From assembly GCA_025965155.1 (NCBI GenBank), contig JAOPXN010000096.1, forward strand, positions 1 to 64,000: a stretch of DNA of 64,000 nucleotides. Direction: 5' to 3'. Shown piece after piece: positions 24,804 to 33,545 of the stretch. A program made the position numbers and the translations under genes. The notes under the pieces are model-generated. The model searched no databases. It was not told where the DNA came from and saw only the letters and a program-made list of their open reading frames with translations. The DNA is from Propionibacteriaceae bacterium (GTDB lineage: Bacteria > Actinomycetota > Actinomycetes > Propionibacteriales > Propionibacteriaceae). The stretch's first letter is position 1. Each line of letters opens with the position of its first letter.

Positions 24804-26945
24804 ATGGACGCAGGCGACTACCACTCGACTCTGACAGAGCCGCGCACCGAGGCGCCAAGCACCTCCATCGTGCCCGCCGAGCTTCCTCCGGACCGGTTCT
24901 TGGACCGGGAGCTGTCCTGGCTGGCCTTCAACAACCGGGTACTCGACCTGGCCAAGGACCAGCTCCGGGTGCCGCTGCTGGAGCGCGCCAAGTTCCTTGC
25001 CATCTTCGCCAGCAACCTGGATGAGTTCTTCATGGTCCGCGTTGCCGGCCTCAAGCGCCGGATCGCCGCCGGCGTCGCCGTCCCCAGTGTCAGCGGAATG
25101 ATGCCGCGTGAGGTGCACGCCGCCATCCTGCAGCGGACCCGGGAGCTGGTGGCTGAACAGGCCCGCGTGTTCACCGACGAAATCCGGCCGCAGCTCGCCG
25201 CCGAGGGGATCGAGATCCTGAGCTGGCACGAGCTGACCACCGCCGAGAAGGACCGGATGCGGGAGCTGTTCGCGGAGCGGATCTTCCCGGTGCTGACCCC
25301 GCTTGCGGTCGACCCATCCCATCCTTTCCCCTACATCTCCGGGCTGTCGATCAACCTCGCCGTGCTGGTGAAGAACCCCGAGACCGGAGTACGGCAGTTC
25401 GCCCGGGTCAAGGTGCCGGCCGTGCTGCCCCGCTTCCTGTCCCTGTCCGAGGGCCGGTTCGTGGCCCTGGAGGACGTCATCGCGCGCCACCTGGACCAGC
25501 TGTTCGGTGGCATGCAGGTGGTCGGCCACCACACCTTCCGGGTCACCCGGAACGAGGACGTCGAGGTGGAGGAGGACGACGCAGAGAACCTGCTGCTGGC
25601 CCTGGAGAAGGAGCTGCTGCGACGCAAGGTCGGCAGGCCACCGGTCCGGCTCGAGGTCGAGGACGACATCGACCCCAAGATGTTGGAGCTGCTGATCAGC
25701 GAGCTCGACATCACCCCCAAGGAGGTCTTCTTGGTGCCGGGGCCGCTCGACCTGCGCGGCCTGTTCTCACTGACCAACATCGACCGGGCCGAGCTCAAGT
25801 ACCCGGTCTTCCTGCCCTCCACCCACCCGCACCTGGCGGAGGTGGAGACCGCCAAGCCGGCCGACATGTTCGCCGCCCTGAAGAACCGCGACGTGCTGCT
25901 GCACCATCCGTACGACTCGTTCGCCACGAGCGTCCAGCGGTTCATCGAGCAGGCCGCCGACGACCCGCAGGTGTTGGCGATCAAGCAGACGCTGTACCGG
26001 ACCTCGGGCGACTCGCCGATCGTCGATGCCCTGATCGAGGCGGCCGAGGCCGGCAAACAGGTGCTGGCCCTGGTCGAGATCAAGGCCCGCTTCGACGAAC
26101 AGGCCAACATCGCCTGGGCCCGCCGGCTCGAGCAGCACGGCTGTCACGTGGTCTACGGGGTGGTCGGGCTGAAGACCCACTGCAAGCTGTCGATGGTGGT
26201 CCGGGACGAGCCCGACGGCCTGCGCCGCTACGCCCACGTGGGTACCGGCAACTACAACCCGAAGACGGCGCGGCTGTACGAGGACATCGGGCTGCTGACG
26301 GCCAACCCGATCATCACCGAAGACATCGGCCGGCTGTTCAACCATCTGTCCGGCATGTCGCAGGAGACCTCGTACCGCCGGCTGCTGGTCGCCCCGCACG
26401 GCATCCGGATCGGTCTGATCGACCGGATCAACAACGAGATCGCCAACTTCGAGGACGGCAAGCCGGCCGGTATCAAGATCAAGGTCAACTCGTTGGTGGA
26501 CGAGGCTGTCACCGACGCCCTGTACCGCGCTTCGATTGCGGGGGTGCCGGTCGACCTGTGGGTCCGCGGTATCTGCACCATCCGACCCGGCGTGCCAGGG
26601 TTGAGCGAAAACATCCGGGTGCGCAGCATCCTTGGGCGGTTCCTGGAGCACAGCCGGCTCTTCTGGTTCGCCAACGACGGCCAGCCGTCGGTCGGTATCG
26701 GCTCCGCGGACCTGATGCACCGCAACCTGGACCGGCGGGTCGAGGTGCTGGCCTCGATCACCAACCCGACCCACATCGCCGAGATCAGCGATCTCTTCGT
26801 GATCGCGTTCGATCCGGGCACCGCCGCCTGGCACCTGGACTCCGACGGTCATTGGACCCAGGTCACCACCGACGACCAGGGCAAGCCGTTGCTCGACATG
26901 CAGGAGTACCTGATCAACTCCAAGAGCCGGCGCCGGGCGAAATGA
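24804..26945 (+). CDS. ppk1: Polyphosphate kinase 1
   Basis: 713 aa enzyme that reversibly makes polyphosphate from ATP at the membrane. The PPK N-terminal domain opens with [17 protein letters not shown]. The phospholipase-D-like C-terminal domains hold the autophosphorylated His in [12 protein letters not shown], the [20 protein letters not shown] signature, and [19 protein letters not shown] 24804 has CAGGAGAACTG upstream and a TAGGAT box about 30 bases further. It is linked to mutT1 by a tiny overlapping ORF. Its place next to the Pst system suits phosphate storage. Confidence 0.97.
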   Translation: MDAGDYHSTLTEPRTEAPSTSIVPAELPPDRFLDRELSWLAFNNRVLDLAKDQLRVPLLERAKFLAIFASNLDEFFMVRVAGLKRRIAAGVAVPSVSGMMPREVHAAILQRTRELVAEQARVFTDEIRPQLAAEGIEILSWHELTTAEKDRMRELFAERIFPVLTPLAVDPSHPFPYISGLSINLAVLVKNPETGVRQFARVKVPAVLPRFLSLSEGRFVALEDVIARHLDQLFGGMQVVGHHTFRVTRNEDVEVEEDDAENLLLALEKELLRRKVGRPPVRLEVEDDIDPKMLELLISELDITPKEVFLVPGPLDLRGLFSLTNIDRAELKYPVFLPSTHPHLAEVETAKPADMFAALKNRDVLLHHPYDSFATSVQRFIEQAADDPQVLAIKQTLYRTSGDSPIVDALIEAAEAGKQVLALVEIKARFDEQANIAWARRLEQHGCHVVYGVVGLKTHCKLSMVVRDEPDGLRRYAHVGTGNYNPKTARLYEDIGLLTANPIITEDIGRLFNHLSGMSQETSYRRLLVAPHGIRIGLIDRINNEIANFEDGKPAGIKIKVNSLVDEAVTDALYRASIAGVPVDLWVRGICTIRPGVPGLSENIRVRSILGRFLEHSRLFWFANDGQPSVGIGSADLMHRNLDRRVEVLASITNPTHIAEISDLFVIAFDPGTAAWHLDSDGHWTQVTTDDQGKPLLDMQEYLINSKSRRRAK

Positions 26946-27013
26946 GCCGGTACGGGCCGCCCGACCTGGGCGGGCCAGACGGATGGCGCGGTCGGCAGCG
27001 GGCCGAAGCATGA
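26942..27013 (+). CDS. 23-codon linker ORF between ppk1 and mutT1
   Basis: ATG overlaps the ppk1 stop (AATGA) and its own TGA overlaps the mutT1 ATG (CATGA). The peptide would be [15 protein letters not shown] followed by RGRQRAEA. No function is expected of the product; it could carry ribosomes from ppk1 to mutT1, which has no good ribosome binding site of its own. It could equally be chance. Confidence 0.35.
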   Translation: MSRYGPPDLGGPDGWRGRQRAEA

Positions 27014-27885
27014 AGCTGATCCTGGCGGGCGGGGCTGTGGTGACCCGCGAGCACCCCGTGCGCGGCACCGAGGTGGTGATCGTCCACCGCAAGCGCTACG
27101 ACGACTGGAGCCTGCCCAAGGGCAAGGCCCGGGCCGGCGAGTCGATCCCGGCCGCCGCGGCACGGGAGGTCTGGGAGGAGACCGGAGTCAAGATCCGGTT
27201 AGACGTCCCGCTGGACACGATTCGGTACCAGACCCCGAAGGGCGACAAACGGGTCGACTACTGGAGAGGCACGGTCCTCGACACGGTCCGACGGGCACCG
27301 GACTCCGAGGTGGACGTCGTCGCCTGGCTCCCGATCCGGGCCGCGATGAGCCGGCTGACCTACGCCCATGACCACTTCCTGCTCACTCAGTTCAGAGAGC
27401 AGCCGGCCACCACGCCGCTGCTGCTGGTCCGGCACGGCAAGGCGATGGACCGGAAGGACTGGTCGAAGAAGGACGCCCTCCGGCCGCTGGTCACCCGCGG
27501 CCGGAGCCAGGCGAAGCTGTTGGTGCCGATGCTCGGTGCGTTCGGCGTCAGCGCCCTGATCAGCTCCACCTCGACCCGGTGCGTCAGCACCCTGGCCCCG
27601 TACGCGGAGCAACACAACCTCACCATCGACCGGTACAGCAAGCTGAGCGAGGAAGAGGGGGCCAACGACGGCCGCGGTGTCCGCAAGGTCGTCTCGGCCA
27701 TCCGCGACCGGGCGCTCGGCACGGGTCAGCCGCTGGCCATCTCCGTTCATCGCCCGGTGCTGCCACACATCCTGGACACGCTCGGGATTGCGCCGATGAA
27801 CCTGGTCACCGGCGAGTTCATCGTGGCGCACCTGACCGCCAAAGGTGACGTGCACGCCATCGAACGGCACCGTCCGGACGCCTGA
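27010..27885 (+). CDS. mutT1: MutT1-type Nudix hydrolase with C-terminal histidine phosphatase domain
   Basis: 291 aa, two domains as in mycobacterial MutT1 (Rv2985), which acts on 8-oxo-(d)GTP and diadenosine polyphosphates. Nudix box GKARAGESIPAAAAREVWEE (about residues 38-57); the second domain starts at TPLLLVRHGKAMD (RHG catalytic His) and has SSTSTRCVSTLAPYA and a late ISVHRPVLPHIL. I start at ATG 27010 ([14 protein letters not shown]); an ATG at 26983 is an alternative. ppk1-mutT1 adjacency is conserved with mycobacteria. Confidence 0.92.
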   Translation: MKLILAGGAVVTREHPVRGTEVVIVHRKRYDDWSLPKGKARAGESIPAAAAREVWEETGVKIRLDVPLDTIRYQTPKGDKRVDYWRGTVLDTVRRAPDSEVDVVAWLPIRAAMSRLTYAHDHFLLTQFREQPATTPLLLVRHGKAMDRKDWSKKDALRPLVTRGRSQAKLLVPMLGAFGVSALISSTSTRCVSTLAPYAEQHNLTIDRYSKLSEEEGANDGRGVRKVVSAIRDRALGTGQPLAISVHRPVLPHILDTLGIAPMNLVTGEFIVAHLTAKGDVHAIERHRPDA

Positions 27886-27960
27886 GCCGACCGCGTCGTC
27901 CCCGCAACGTCGGACCCAGAACGGCGGCGAGTCAAGATGTAAGCCCCGTGTAAGCGGATG

Positions 27961-27982
27961 GTTCATCTGCTGTTCACCTTCC
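27961..27982 (+). promoter_or_regulatory. PHO box upstream of pstS
   Basis: Two adjacent 11-bp direct repeats, GTTCATCTGCT and GTTCACCTTCC, match the Streptomyces PhoP site (GTTCACC-type units every 11 bases). A further GTTCACTGCC occurs at about 28013, near a possible TAGGTT -10. PhoP-type induction of pstSCAB under phosphate limitation is expected. Confidence 0.7.
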
Positions 27983-28112
27983 AGCGCCCATCCAGTCACG
28001 TGAGGTCCGTAGGTTCACTGCCAGACGGGGGCGGTGTGCCCTCGGCTCACGGGGGCAGGGTCGCTCCCGGAAACTCCGGGGCCGTGTGCCCCATGAGCTT
28101 GTAAGGACACGC

Positions 28113-29255
28113 ATGACCATGAACCGTCGAGCGACGACGCGTCTTGCCAAGGTAGCCGCGGTACTGACGATTGGCACCTTCGGTCTCGCCGCCTGCGGCT
28201 CCGACCCCGCCCCGGCCGGCAGCAGCACGAGCGGTGCTCAGTCCAGCAGCGCCTCCAGCCTCGCCTGCCCGGCCGGCAAGCTGACCGCCGAGGGCTCCAG
28301 CGCCCAGGCCAACGCCATCAGCGAGGTCATCTCCGGCTACAACGCCGAGTGTGGCGACAAGGCCACCATCGAGTACAACCCGACTGGCTCCGGCGCCGGC
28401 ATCAAGGCCTTCTACAACGGCCTGGTCGACTTCGCCGGCTCCGACTCCGCGCTGAAGAGCCAGGCGGTCGACGGAGCGGTGGAGACCGACAAGGCCAAGG
28501 AGCGCTGCCAGGGCAACCCGGCGTGGAACCTGCCGATGGTCGTGGGTCCGATCGCGTTCGCCTACAACGTCGACGGCGTTGACAAGCTGGTGCTGAACGC
28601 AAAGGTGCTGGCTGAGATCTTCAGCGGCGCCATCAAGACCTGGAACGACCCCAAGATCGCCGCCTTGAACTCAGGTGTCACGCTGCCCAGCGACACGATC
28701 ACCGTCTTCTTCCGCTCCGACGAGTCGGGCACCACGGAGAACGTCACCAAGTTCCTCAAGGCAGCCGGCGGCGGCGCCTGGACCCACGAGCCGGCCAAGA
28801 GCTGGACCGGTACGGGCGAGGGCAAGAACAAGTCCTCCGGTGTCGCCGAGGGTGTCACCGGCACAAAGAACTCGATCTCCTACATGGAGTGGAGCTACGC
28901 CAAGGACAACAACCTCAAGATCGCTGAGCTCGACAACGGCGCGGGGCCGGTGGCGCTGACCGCCGACGCCGTGGCCAAAGCAGTGTCCGAGGCCGAGATC
29001 AAGGGATCCGGGAACGACCTGAGCCTCAACGTCAAGTACACCGGCACGGCCGCCGGCGCGTACCCGGCGCTGCTGGTCACGTACGAGATCGTCTGCAGCG
29101 CAGGTCTGGAGGCTGACAAGACCGCCATCGTCAAGGACTTCCTGGGCTACTTCGCCAGCGGAGGCACCCAGTCGGGGCTGGAGGAGCTCGGGTACGCTCC
29201 GCTGCCTGAGGACCTGCGTGGCAAGGTGGAAGCTGCGGTTGCGGCGGTCAAGTAA
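28113..29255 (+). CDS. pstS: Phosphate-binding lipoprotein PstS
   Basis: 380 aa substrate-binding protein of the high-affinity phosphate ABC transporter. Signal peptide with lipobox GLAAC (about residues 25-29), Ser-rich linker, then PstS motifs TAEGSSAQANAISEVISGY, NPTGSGAGIKAFYNG, DFAGSDSAL and FRSDESGTTENVTKFL. ATG 28113 has AAGGA upstream. First gene of pstSCAB; a strong hairpin follows it, expected to keep pstS mRNA in excess over the membrane genes. Confidence 0.96.
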   Translation: MTMNRRATTRLAKVAAVLTIGTFGLAACGSDPAPAGSSTSGAQSSSASSLACPAGKLTAEGSSAQANAISEVISGYNAECGDKATIEYNPTGSGAGIKAFYNGLVDFAGSDSALKSQAVDGAVETDKAKERCQGNPAWNLPMVVGPIAFAYNVDGVDKLVLNAKVLAEIFSGAIKTWNDPKIAALNSGVTLPSDTITVFFRSDESGTTENVTKFLKAAGGGAWTHEPAKSWTGTGEGKNKSSGVAEGVTGTKNSISYMEWSYAKDNNLKIAELDNGAGPVALTADAVAKAVSEAEIKGSGNDLSLNVKYTGTAAGAYPALLVTYEIVCSAGLEADKTAIVKDFLGYFASGGTQSGLEELGYAPLPEDLRGKVEAAVAAVK

Positions 29256-29332
29256 CACCTCCGTCTCGGGCGATTAGGTAGCTCCACCGTCGCGGACAAT
29301 CAAACAACCCTTCGAGTCACCAGTGCCATGAT

Positions 29333-29367
29333 GGCCTTCCCGTCGTTCGTTATCCGACGGGAAGGCC
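29333..29367 (+). terminator. Perfect 13-bp hairpin between pstS and pstC
   Basis: GGCCTTCCCGTCG and CGACGGGAAGGCC flank a 9-nt loop. It is not followed by a T-run, so partial termination or 3'-end protection of the pstS mRNA is likelier than full termination. Confidence 0.8.
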
Positions 29368-29388
29368 GTTGCACAGTCAGGAACTGCG

Positions 29389-30480
29389 ATGTCAGTCACT
29401 GAGACAGGCGAGAGCGAGGCTCTCGACCCCACCAGGTCGCCGGTAGCGGGCCATAAGGACGTGTCGGCCCACACGCCCGTGCCCGCGGTCAATCCCAGTC
29501 CCCGCCGGGGAGCGGCCCCGCGCGCCAGCGACAGCCGGAGCGGGGTCAAGCTGGCCAAGATCGGCCGGGCCGGGGACCGGACGTTCCTTGGCGTGTCCGC
29601 CGGGTCCGGAGCCTTGATCGTGCTGCTGGTGGTCTTCGTCGGAGTGTTCCTGCTGGTGCTGGCATTGCCGAGCCTGCTGGACAACAAGGCCAACTTCCTG
29701 ACCTCGCAGGAATGGAAGGTGTCCGGCTCGGAGCTCCGCTTCGGCATCGCCGGACTGCTCTGGACCACAGTCCTCTCGTCGGTCGTGGCGATGGCGGTTG
29801 CTGTCCCGATCGCGATCGGTGTTGCTCTGTTCATCACCCAGTACGCTCCGCGCCGGGTCGCCGGACCACTGGCGTTCCTGGTCGATCTGCTGGCTGCGGT
29901 CCCCTCGGTCGTCTTCGGCCTCTGGGGCATCGCCGTCCTCGGGCCGCGGCTGGTTCCGGTCTCGGAATGGCTCAGCACCCATCTCGGCTTCATCCCGCTC
30001 TTCGCCCCGGGCATCCGCTCTCCGGGCACCGTGTTCGTGGTAGCGATCGTGCTGGCCATCATGATCCTGCCGATTGTCACCGCGATCTCCCGGGACGTGT
30101 TCATGCAGACGCCGCGGGACCACATGGAGGCGGCGCTGGCACTGGGCGCCACCCGCTGGGAGACCATCCGCACCGCGGTCCTGCCGTACGGACGCTCCGG
30201 TGTGATCAGCGCCTCGATGCTCGGCCTCGGTCGTGCTCTCGGGGAGACGATCGCGGTGATGATCATCTTGTCCAAACCGGCCGACAACGCCGGCTTCGTA
30301 CCTTCGCTGTTCGCCGGCGGCGAGACCTTCGCCAGCAAGATCGCCAACAACGCCCAGGAGTTCGACACACCGTCCAAGACGGGCGCCTACATTGCCTCCG
30401 GTCTGGTGTTGTTCATCGTCACCTTCGCCGTCAACGCGGTAGCCCGCGTCATCGCCGAACGGGGGCACGCCAAGTCATGA
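29389..30480 (+). CDS. pstC: Phosphate ABC transporter permease PstC
   Basis: 363 aa membrane subunit with about six helices after a long hydrophilic N-terminal extension (about 75 residues). Family motifs: TTVLSSVVAMAVAVPIAIGV, LLAAVPSVVFGLWGIAVLGP and the EAA loop DHMEAALALGATRWETIRTAV, which contacts PstB. Pairs with PstA. Same direction as pstS, 133 bases downstream across the hairpin. Confidence 0.96.
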   Translation: MSVTETGESEALDPTRSPVAGHKDVSAHTPVPAVNPSPRRGAAPRASDSRSGVKLAKIGRAGDRTFLGVSAGSGALIVLLVVFVGVFLLVLALPSLLDNKANFLTSQEWKVSGSELRFGIAGLLWTTVLSSVVAMAVAVPIAIGVALFITQYAPRRVAGPLAFLVDLLAAVPSVVFGLWGIAVLGPRLVPVSEWLSTHLGFIPLFAPGIRSPGTVFVVAIVLAIMILPIVTAISRDVFMQTPRDHMEAALALGATRWETIRTAVLPYGRSGVISASMLGLGRALGETIAVMIILSKPADNAGFVPSLFAGGETFASKIANNAQEFDTPSKTGAYIASGLVLFIVTFAVNAVARVIAERGHAKS

Positions 30481-30523
30481 GAGCACAAGACCGCGCCCTG
30501 CAGCGCCCGGAAAGGGGTCGGCC

Positions 30524-31429
30524 ATGAGCGCCAGCATCACCGGTACCGACAAGGTCACCTTGACCCGCCCGAGCGGAGCACGGACCATCAAGAACTCGCT
30601 GGCAGCGGTCTACGTCACGCTGGCGACTGTGCTGGCGATCGTCCCGCTGGCATCGATCCTCTACTCGGTGATCAGCAAGGGTTTCCACCTGATTACCAGC
30701 TCCAGTTGGTGGCTACAGAGCCAGCGAGGCATCACCCCCCGGCGTGAGGGCGGCGGCCTCTACCACGCCCTGGTCGGCACCGTGGAGATCGCGCTGATCT
30801 GTGCCGCGATCGCCGTGCCGATCGGCGTGCTGGGCGCCATCTACCTGATCGAGTACGCCCGCGGCAAGAAGGTCGCCCGCGCGGTCAGCTTCGCCGTCGA
30901 CATCCTCAGTGGCATCCCCTCGATCGTGGCGGCGCTGTTCATCTACGCGCTGTTCATCACCGTCTTCGGTTTCGGCCGCTCGGCCATTGCCGTCTCCTGC
31001 GCCCTGGTGCTGCTGATGCTGCCCACGGTGCTCCGATCCACCGAGGAGATGTTGAAGCTGGTCCCCGACACCCTCCGGGAGGCGTCGTACGCGCTCGGGG
31101 TGCCGAAATGGAAGACGATCCTGAAGGTCGTCATCCCGACCGCGTTCAGCGGCATCAGCACCGGCATCGTGCTCGGTCTGGCCCGGGTCATGGGTGAGAC
31201 GGCGCCGCTGCTGATTCTGGTGGCGTACGGCCAGGGCATCAACTTCTCCCCCACCTCCGACGTGATGGCGGCGCTGCCCACCATGATCAACTCCGGCCGC
31301 GACCAGGCGCAGCAGATGCCCGGCTACGAACGCGTCTGGGGCGCCGCGCTGACGCTGATCCTGATCGTCATGGTGCTCAACCTGATCGCCCGCGGCATCG
31401 CCCGGATGAGCAAGCTCAAGGAGAAGTGA
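30524..31429 (+). CDS. pstA: Phosphate ABC transporter permease PstA
   Basis: 301 aa membrane subunit with six helices; motifs LVGTVEIALICAAIAVPIGV, SFAVDILSGIPSIVAALFIY, the EAA loop LREASYALGVPKWKTILKVV and the ending RGIARMSKLKEK. GGAAAGGGGTCGGCC precedes the ATG, 43 bases after pstC. Its TGA overlaps the ATG of an 18-codon ORF leading to pstB. Confidence 0.96.
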   Translation: MSASITGTDKVTLTRPSGARTIKNSLAAVYVTLATVLAIVPLASILYSVISKGFHLITSSSWWLQSQRGITPRREGGGLYHALVGTVEIALICAAIAVPIGVLGAIYLIEYARGKKVARAVSFAVDILSGIPSIVAALFIYALFITVFGFGRSAIAVSCALVLLMLPTVLRSTEEMLKLVPDTLREASYALGVPKWKTILKVVIPTAFSGISTGIVLGLARVMGETAPLLILVAYGQGINFSPTSDVMAALPTMINSGRDQAQQMPGYERVWGAALTLILIVMVLNLIARGIARMSKLKEK

Positions 31430-31485
31430 TGGCCACCTCCGCAGCGATCATCGACTCCACCTCCTCTGACTTGAACGGACACTGA
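31429..31485 (+). CDS. 18-codon linker ORF between pstA and pstB
   Basis: The ATG shares its A with the pstA stop (TGATG) and the frame reads MATSAAIIDSTSSDLNGH then TGA, CAC and the pstB ATG. It is in frame with pstB, separated only by the TGA codon. A coupling ORF or a former pstB N-terminal extension are the two readings; chance is possible. Confidence 0.35.
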   Translation: MATSAAIIDSTSSDLNGH

Positions 31486-31488
31486 CAC

Positions 31489-32265
31489 ATGGCTAAGCGC
31501 ATCGACGTCACCGACGTCGACATCTTCTACGGCGCCTTCCACGCGGTCGCCGACGTCTCCATGACCGTGGAGCCCCGTACGGTGACCGCGTTCATCGGGC
31601 CCTCCGGCTGCGGCAAGTCCACCTTGCTACGGACGCTGAACCGGATGCACGAGGTAATCCCCGGCGCCCACGTCCAAGGCAGCGTTGAGCTCGACGGGAC
31701 GAACCTCTACGCCCCCGGCGTGGATCCGGTCGCGGTGCGCCGGGTGGTCGGCATGGTGTTCCAGCGGCCCAACCCGTTCCCCTCGATGTCCATCTTCGAC
31801 AACGTCGCCTCTGGGCTGCGGCTCAACGGCGTCAAGAACAAGAAGGTGCTGTCCGAGGCAGTGGAGCGTTCGCTGGTCGCCGCCAACCTGTGGAATGAGG
31901 TGAAGGACCGCCTCGGCAAGGCAGGCATCGGACTGTCCGGTGGACAGCAGCAGCGGCTCTGCATCGCCCGGGCCATCGCGGTCGAGCCTCAGGTGCTGCT
32001 GATGGACGAGCCCTGCTCCGCCCTTGACCCCATCTCCACCCTGGCCATTGAGGACCTGATCGGGGAGCTGAAGGAGAAGTACACGGTGGTGATCGTCACC
32101 CACAACATGCAGCAGGCCGCCCGGGTGAGCGACCAGACCGCGTTCTTCAACCTGGCCGCGCAGGGCAAGCCCGGCAAGCTGATCGAGATCGGCTCCACCG
32201 AGAAGATCTTCTCCAACCCGGACCAGAAGGCGACCGAGGACTACATCACCGGCCGCTTCGGCTGA
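31489..32265 (+). CDS. pstB: Phosphate ABC transporter ATPase PstB
   Basis: 258 aa ABC ATPase. Walker [21 protein letters not shown] (about residues 34-53), Q-loop region [11 protein letters not shown], signature [15 protein letters not shown], Walker [16 protein letters not shown]-loop [10 protein letters not shown]. PstB proteins end near DYITGRFG as here. Its ribosome binding site is weak, which makes coupling with the 18-codon ORF plausible. No phoU follows; the next gene is unrelated. Confidence 0.97.
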   Translation: MAKRIDVTDVDIFYGAFHAVADVSMTVEPRTVTAFIGPSGCGKSTLLRTLNRMHEVIPGAHVQGSVELDGTNLYAPGVDPVAVRRVVGMVFQRPNPFPSMSIFDNVASGLRLNGVKNKKVLSEAVERSLVAANLWNEVKDRLGKAGIGLSGGQQQRLCIARAIAVEPQVLLMDEPCSALDPISTLAIEDLIGELKEKYTVVIVTHNMQQAARVSDQTAFFNLAAQGKPGKLIEIGSTEKIFSNPDQKATEDYITGRFG

Positions 32266-32382
32266 GTAGTCGGTGCTGCCGGCGCTGCTGCGGCGTGTCC
32301 CGGCCGGTGTGACGCGTCGGCGTGGGTTGCGGCCGCCTGGGCACCAGTTTTGGCGACTGCTTCGGTTGCCGCCGGCGCCACC

Positions 32383-32388
32383 TAAACT
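32383..32388 (+). promoter_or_regulatory. -10 box of a leaderless promoter for the DUF2510 gene
   Basis: TAAACT, 6 nt before GTG 32395 and 3 nt before an alternative GTG 32392. Confidence 0.5.
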
Positions 32389-32394
32389 GCTGTG

Positions 32395-33480
32395 GTGAGC
32401 GCTAACGCGGGGTGGTATCCCGATCCGGGCGGCAGCCCCGGCCTGTTCCGCTACTGGGACGGCAGAGCGTGGTCTGCCGCCGTCTCGCCGAACCCCAACG
32501 GCGCGCTTCCGCCACAGAGCCTGACCGGCACGACAGCGTCTCACCCGGCGCTCGGCGGTAGCCAGCACTACGGTGCCGGCCAGCTGGGGCCGTCCGGCCA
32601 CGGCCACCATGGCTACCCAGGTCAGCAGGGCTCCGCGGGTCAGCCGGGCTCCCCGGGGCAGCAGGACTCCGCGGGCCAGCGCAGTCATCCCGGCCAGCGG
32701 GAGTATCTGGGTCAGCACACCCCTGGGCAGCCGTACGGCCAGGGCAACCCGAACGCCTACGCCGACTACCGGCAGGCGGCCAAGGAACGCACCCCGCTGG
32801 GCTGGTGGATCGGTGCTGCGGCCGTGGTCGTGGTGGCCATCATCGTCGCCGTGATCGCCATCCGGGCCACCACCGGCGGCGGGGTCATCGGCTCCAATCC
32901 TGGCCGCGGCCAGGCCACCCAGGACGTCTGTCCGCAGCCCAAGTTCGAGTCCGAGTCACCGATCCCGCACCCCAACGACGGACGAGTCCACGGCGGCCCG
33001 GTGTCGTACCCCGAGCTGGGCGACCCATGGGGACCGCCGACCGGGGACAACCGGGTTCCGTTCGGCCGGGATGTGCTGAGCCAGCTCGTCACCGTGGAAA
33101 GCAACTACCGGCCGGGCAACAACTGGGTGGCGTCGGTGCTGGTTGGCGAGCTGCAGGCCGGTGACGGCTTCTACACCCCGGAGCAAGGCTCTCAGATCGT
33201 CGTCAAGTGCATCCTCGGCGCCTTCTACGGTGAGAACGAGGTGAACAGCAATGTGACCGTCAACCGGGCGGCCACGATCGACGGCCACGACGCCTGGCTG
33301 GTCGAGTCGCAGCTGAGCTTCGACATCACAGGCCTGGAGACCAAGGGCGAGCTGCTGATCGTCGCGGTCGTGGCCACCGGTTCCACCGCTGGCCTGTTCT
33401 ATGCCTCAATCCCCGACACGACCCCGCAGCTGGTGCAGCCGGCGCGGGATGCGCTGGCCAAGCTTCAGGTGGACGGCTAG
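32395..33480 (+). CDS. DUF2510 membrane protein with Gly/Gln-rich linker
   Basis: 361 aa. The N-terminal DUF2510 module GWYPDPGGSPGLFRYWDGRA (about residues 6-25) is common in actinobacterial membrane proteins. A low-complexity PGQQGS/PGSPGQQ linker of about 60 residues follows, then one transmembrane segment (GAAAVVVVAIIVAVIAI) and an extracellular domain of about 200 residues (FVSYPELGDP-like region, GNNWVASVLVGELQ, IVVKCILGAFYGENEV). Function unknown; the extracellular domain resembles other lipoprotein or sensor domains of unknown role. Confidence 0.8.
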   Translation: MSANAGWYPDPGGSPGLFRYWDGRAWSAAVSPNPNGALPPQSLTGTTASHPALGGSQHYGAGQLGPSGHGHHGYPGQQGSAGQPGSPGQQDSAGQRSHPGQREYLGQHTPGQPYGQGNPNAYADYRQAAKERTPLGWWIGAAAVVVVAIIVAVIAIRATTGGGVIGSNPGRGQATQDVCPQPKFESESPIPHPNDGRVHGGPVSYPELGDPWGPPTGDNRVPFGRDVLSQLVTVESNYRPGNNWVASVLVGELQAGDGFYTPEQGSQIVVKCILGAFYGENEVNSNVTVNRAATIDGHDAWLVESQLSFDITGLETKGELLIVAVVATGSTAGLFYASIPDTTPQLVQPARDALAKLQVDG

Positions 33481-33545
33481 AGGCGTACCTGCTCCACGCC
33501 GGCCGGCTTGTGCGTGCTCTCGGGCCGGCTGCCGCCGGGGCCCGG

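Noticed and set aside
28201-28470. Repetitive GC-rich run in pstS as a possible repeat element
   Set aside because: It is ordinary codon usage of the Ser/Ala linker and of the PstS fold.
32280-32382. Possible terminator or repeat copy after pstB
   Set aside because: It contains GGCGTGTCCCGGCC-like words but no convincing inverted arms and no CCGACTGG core.
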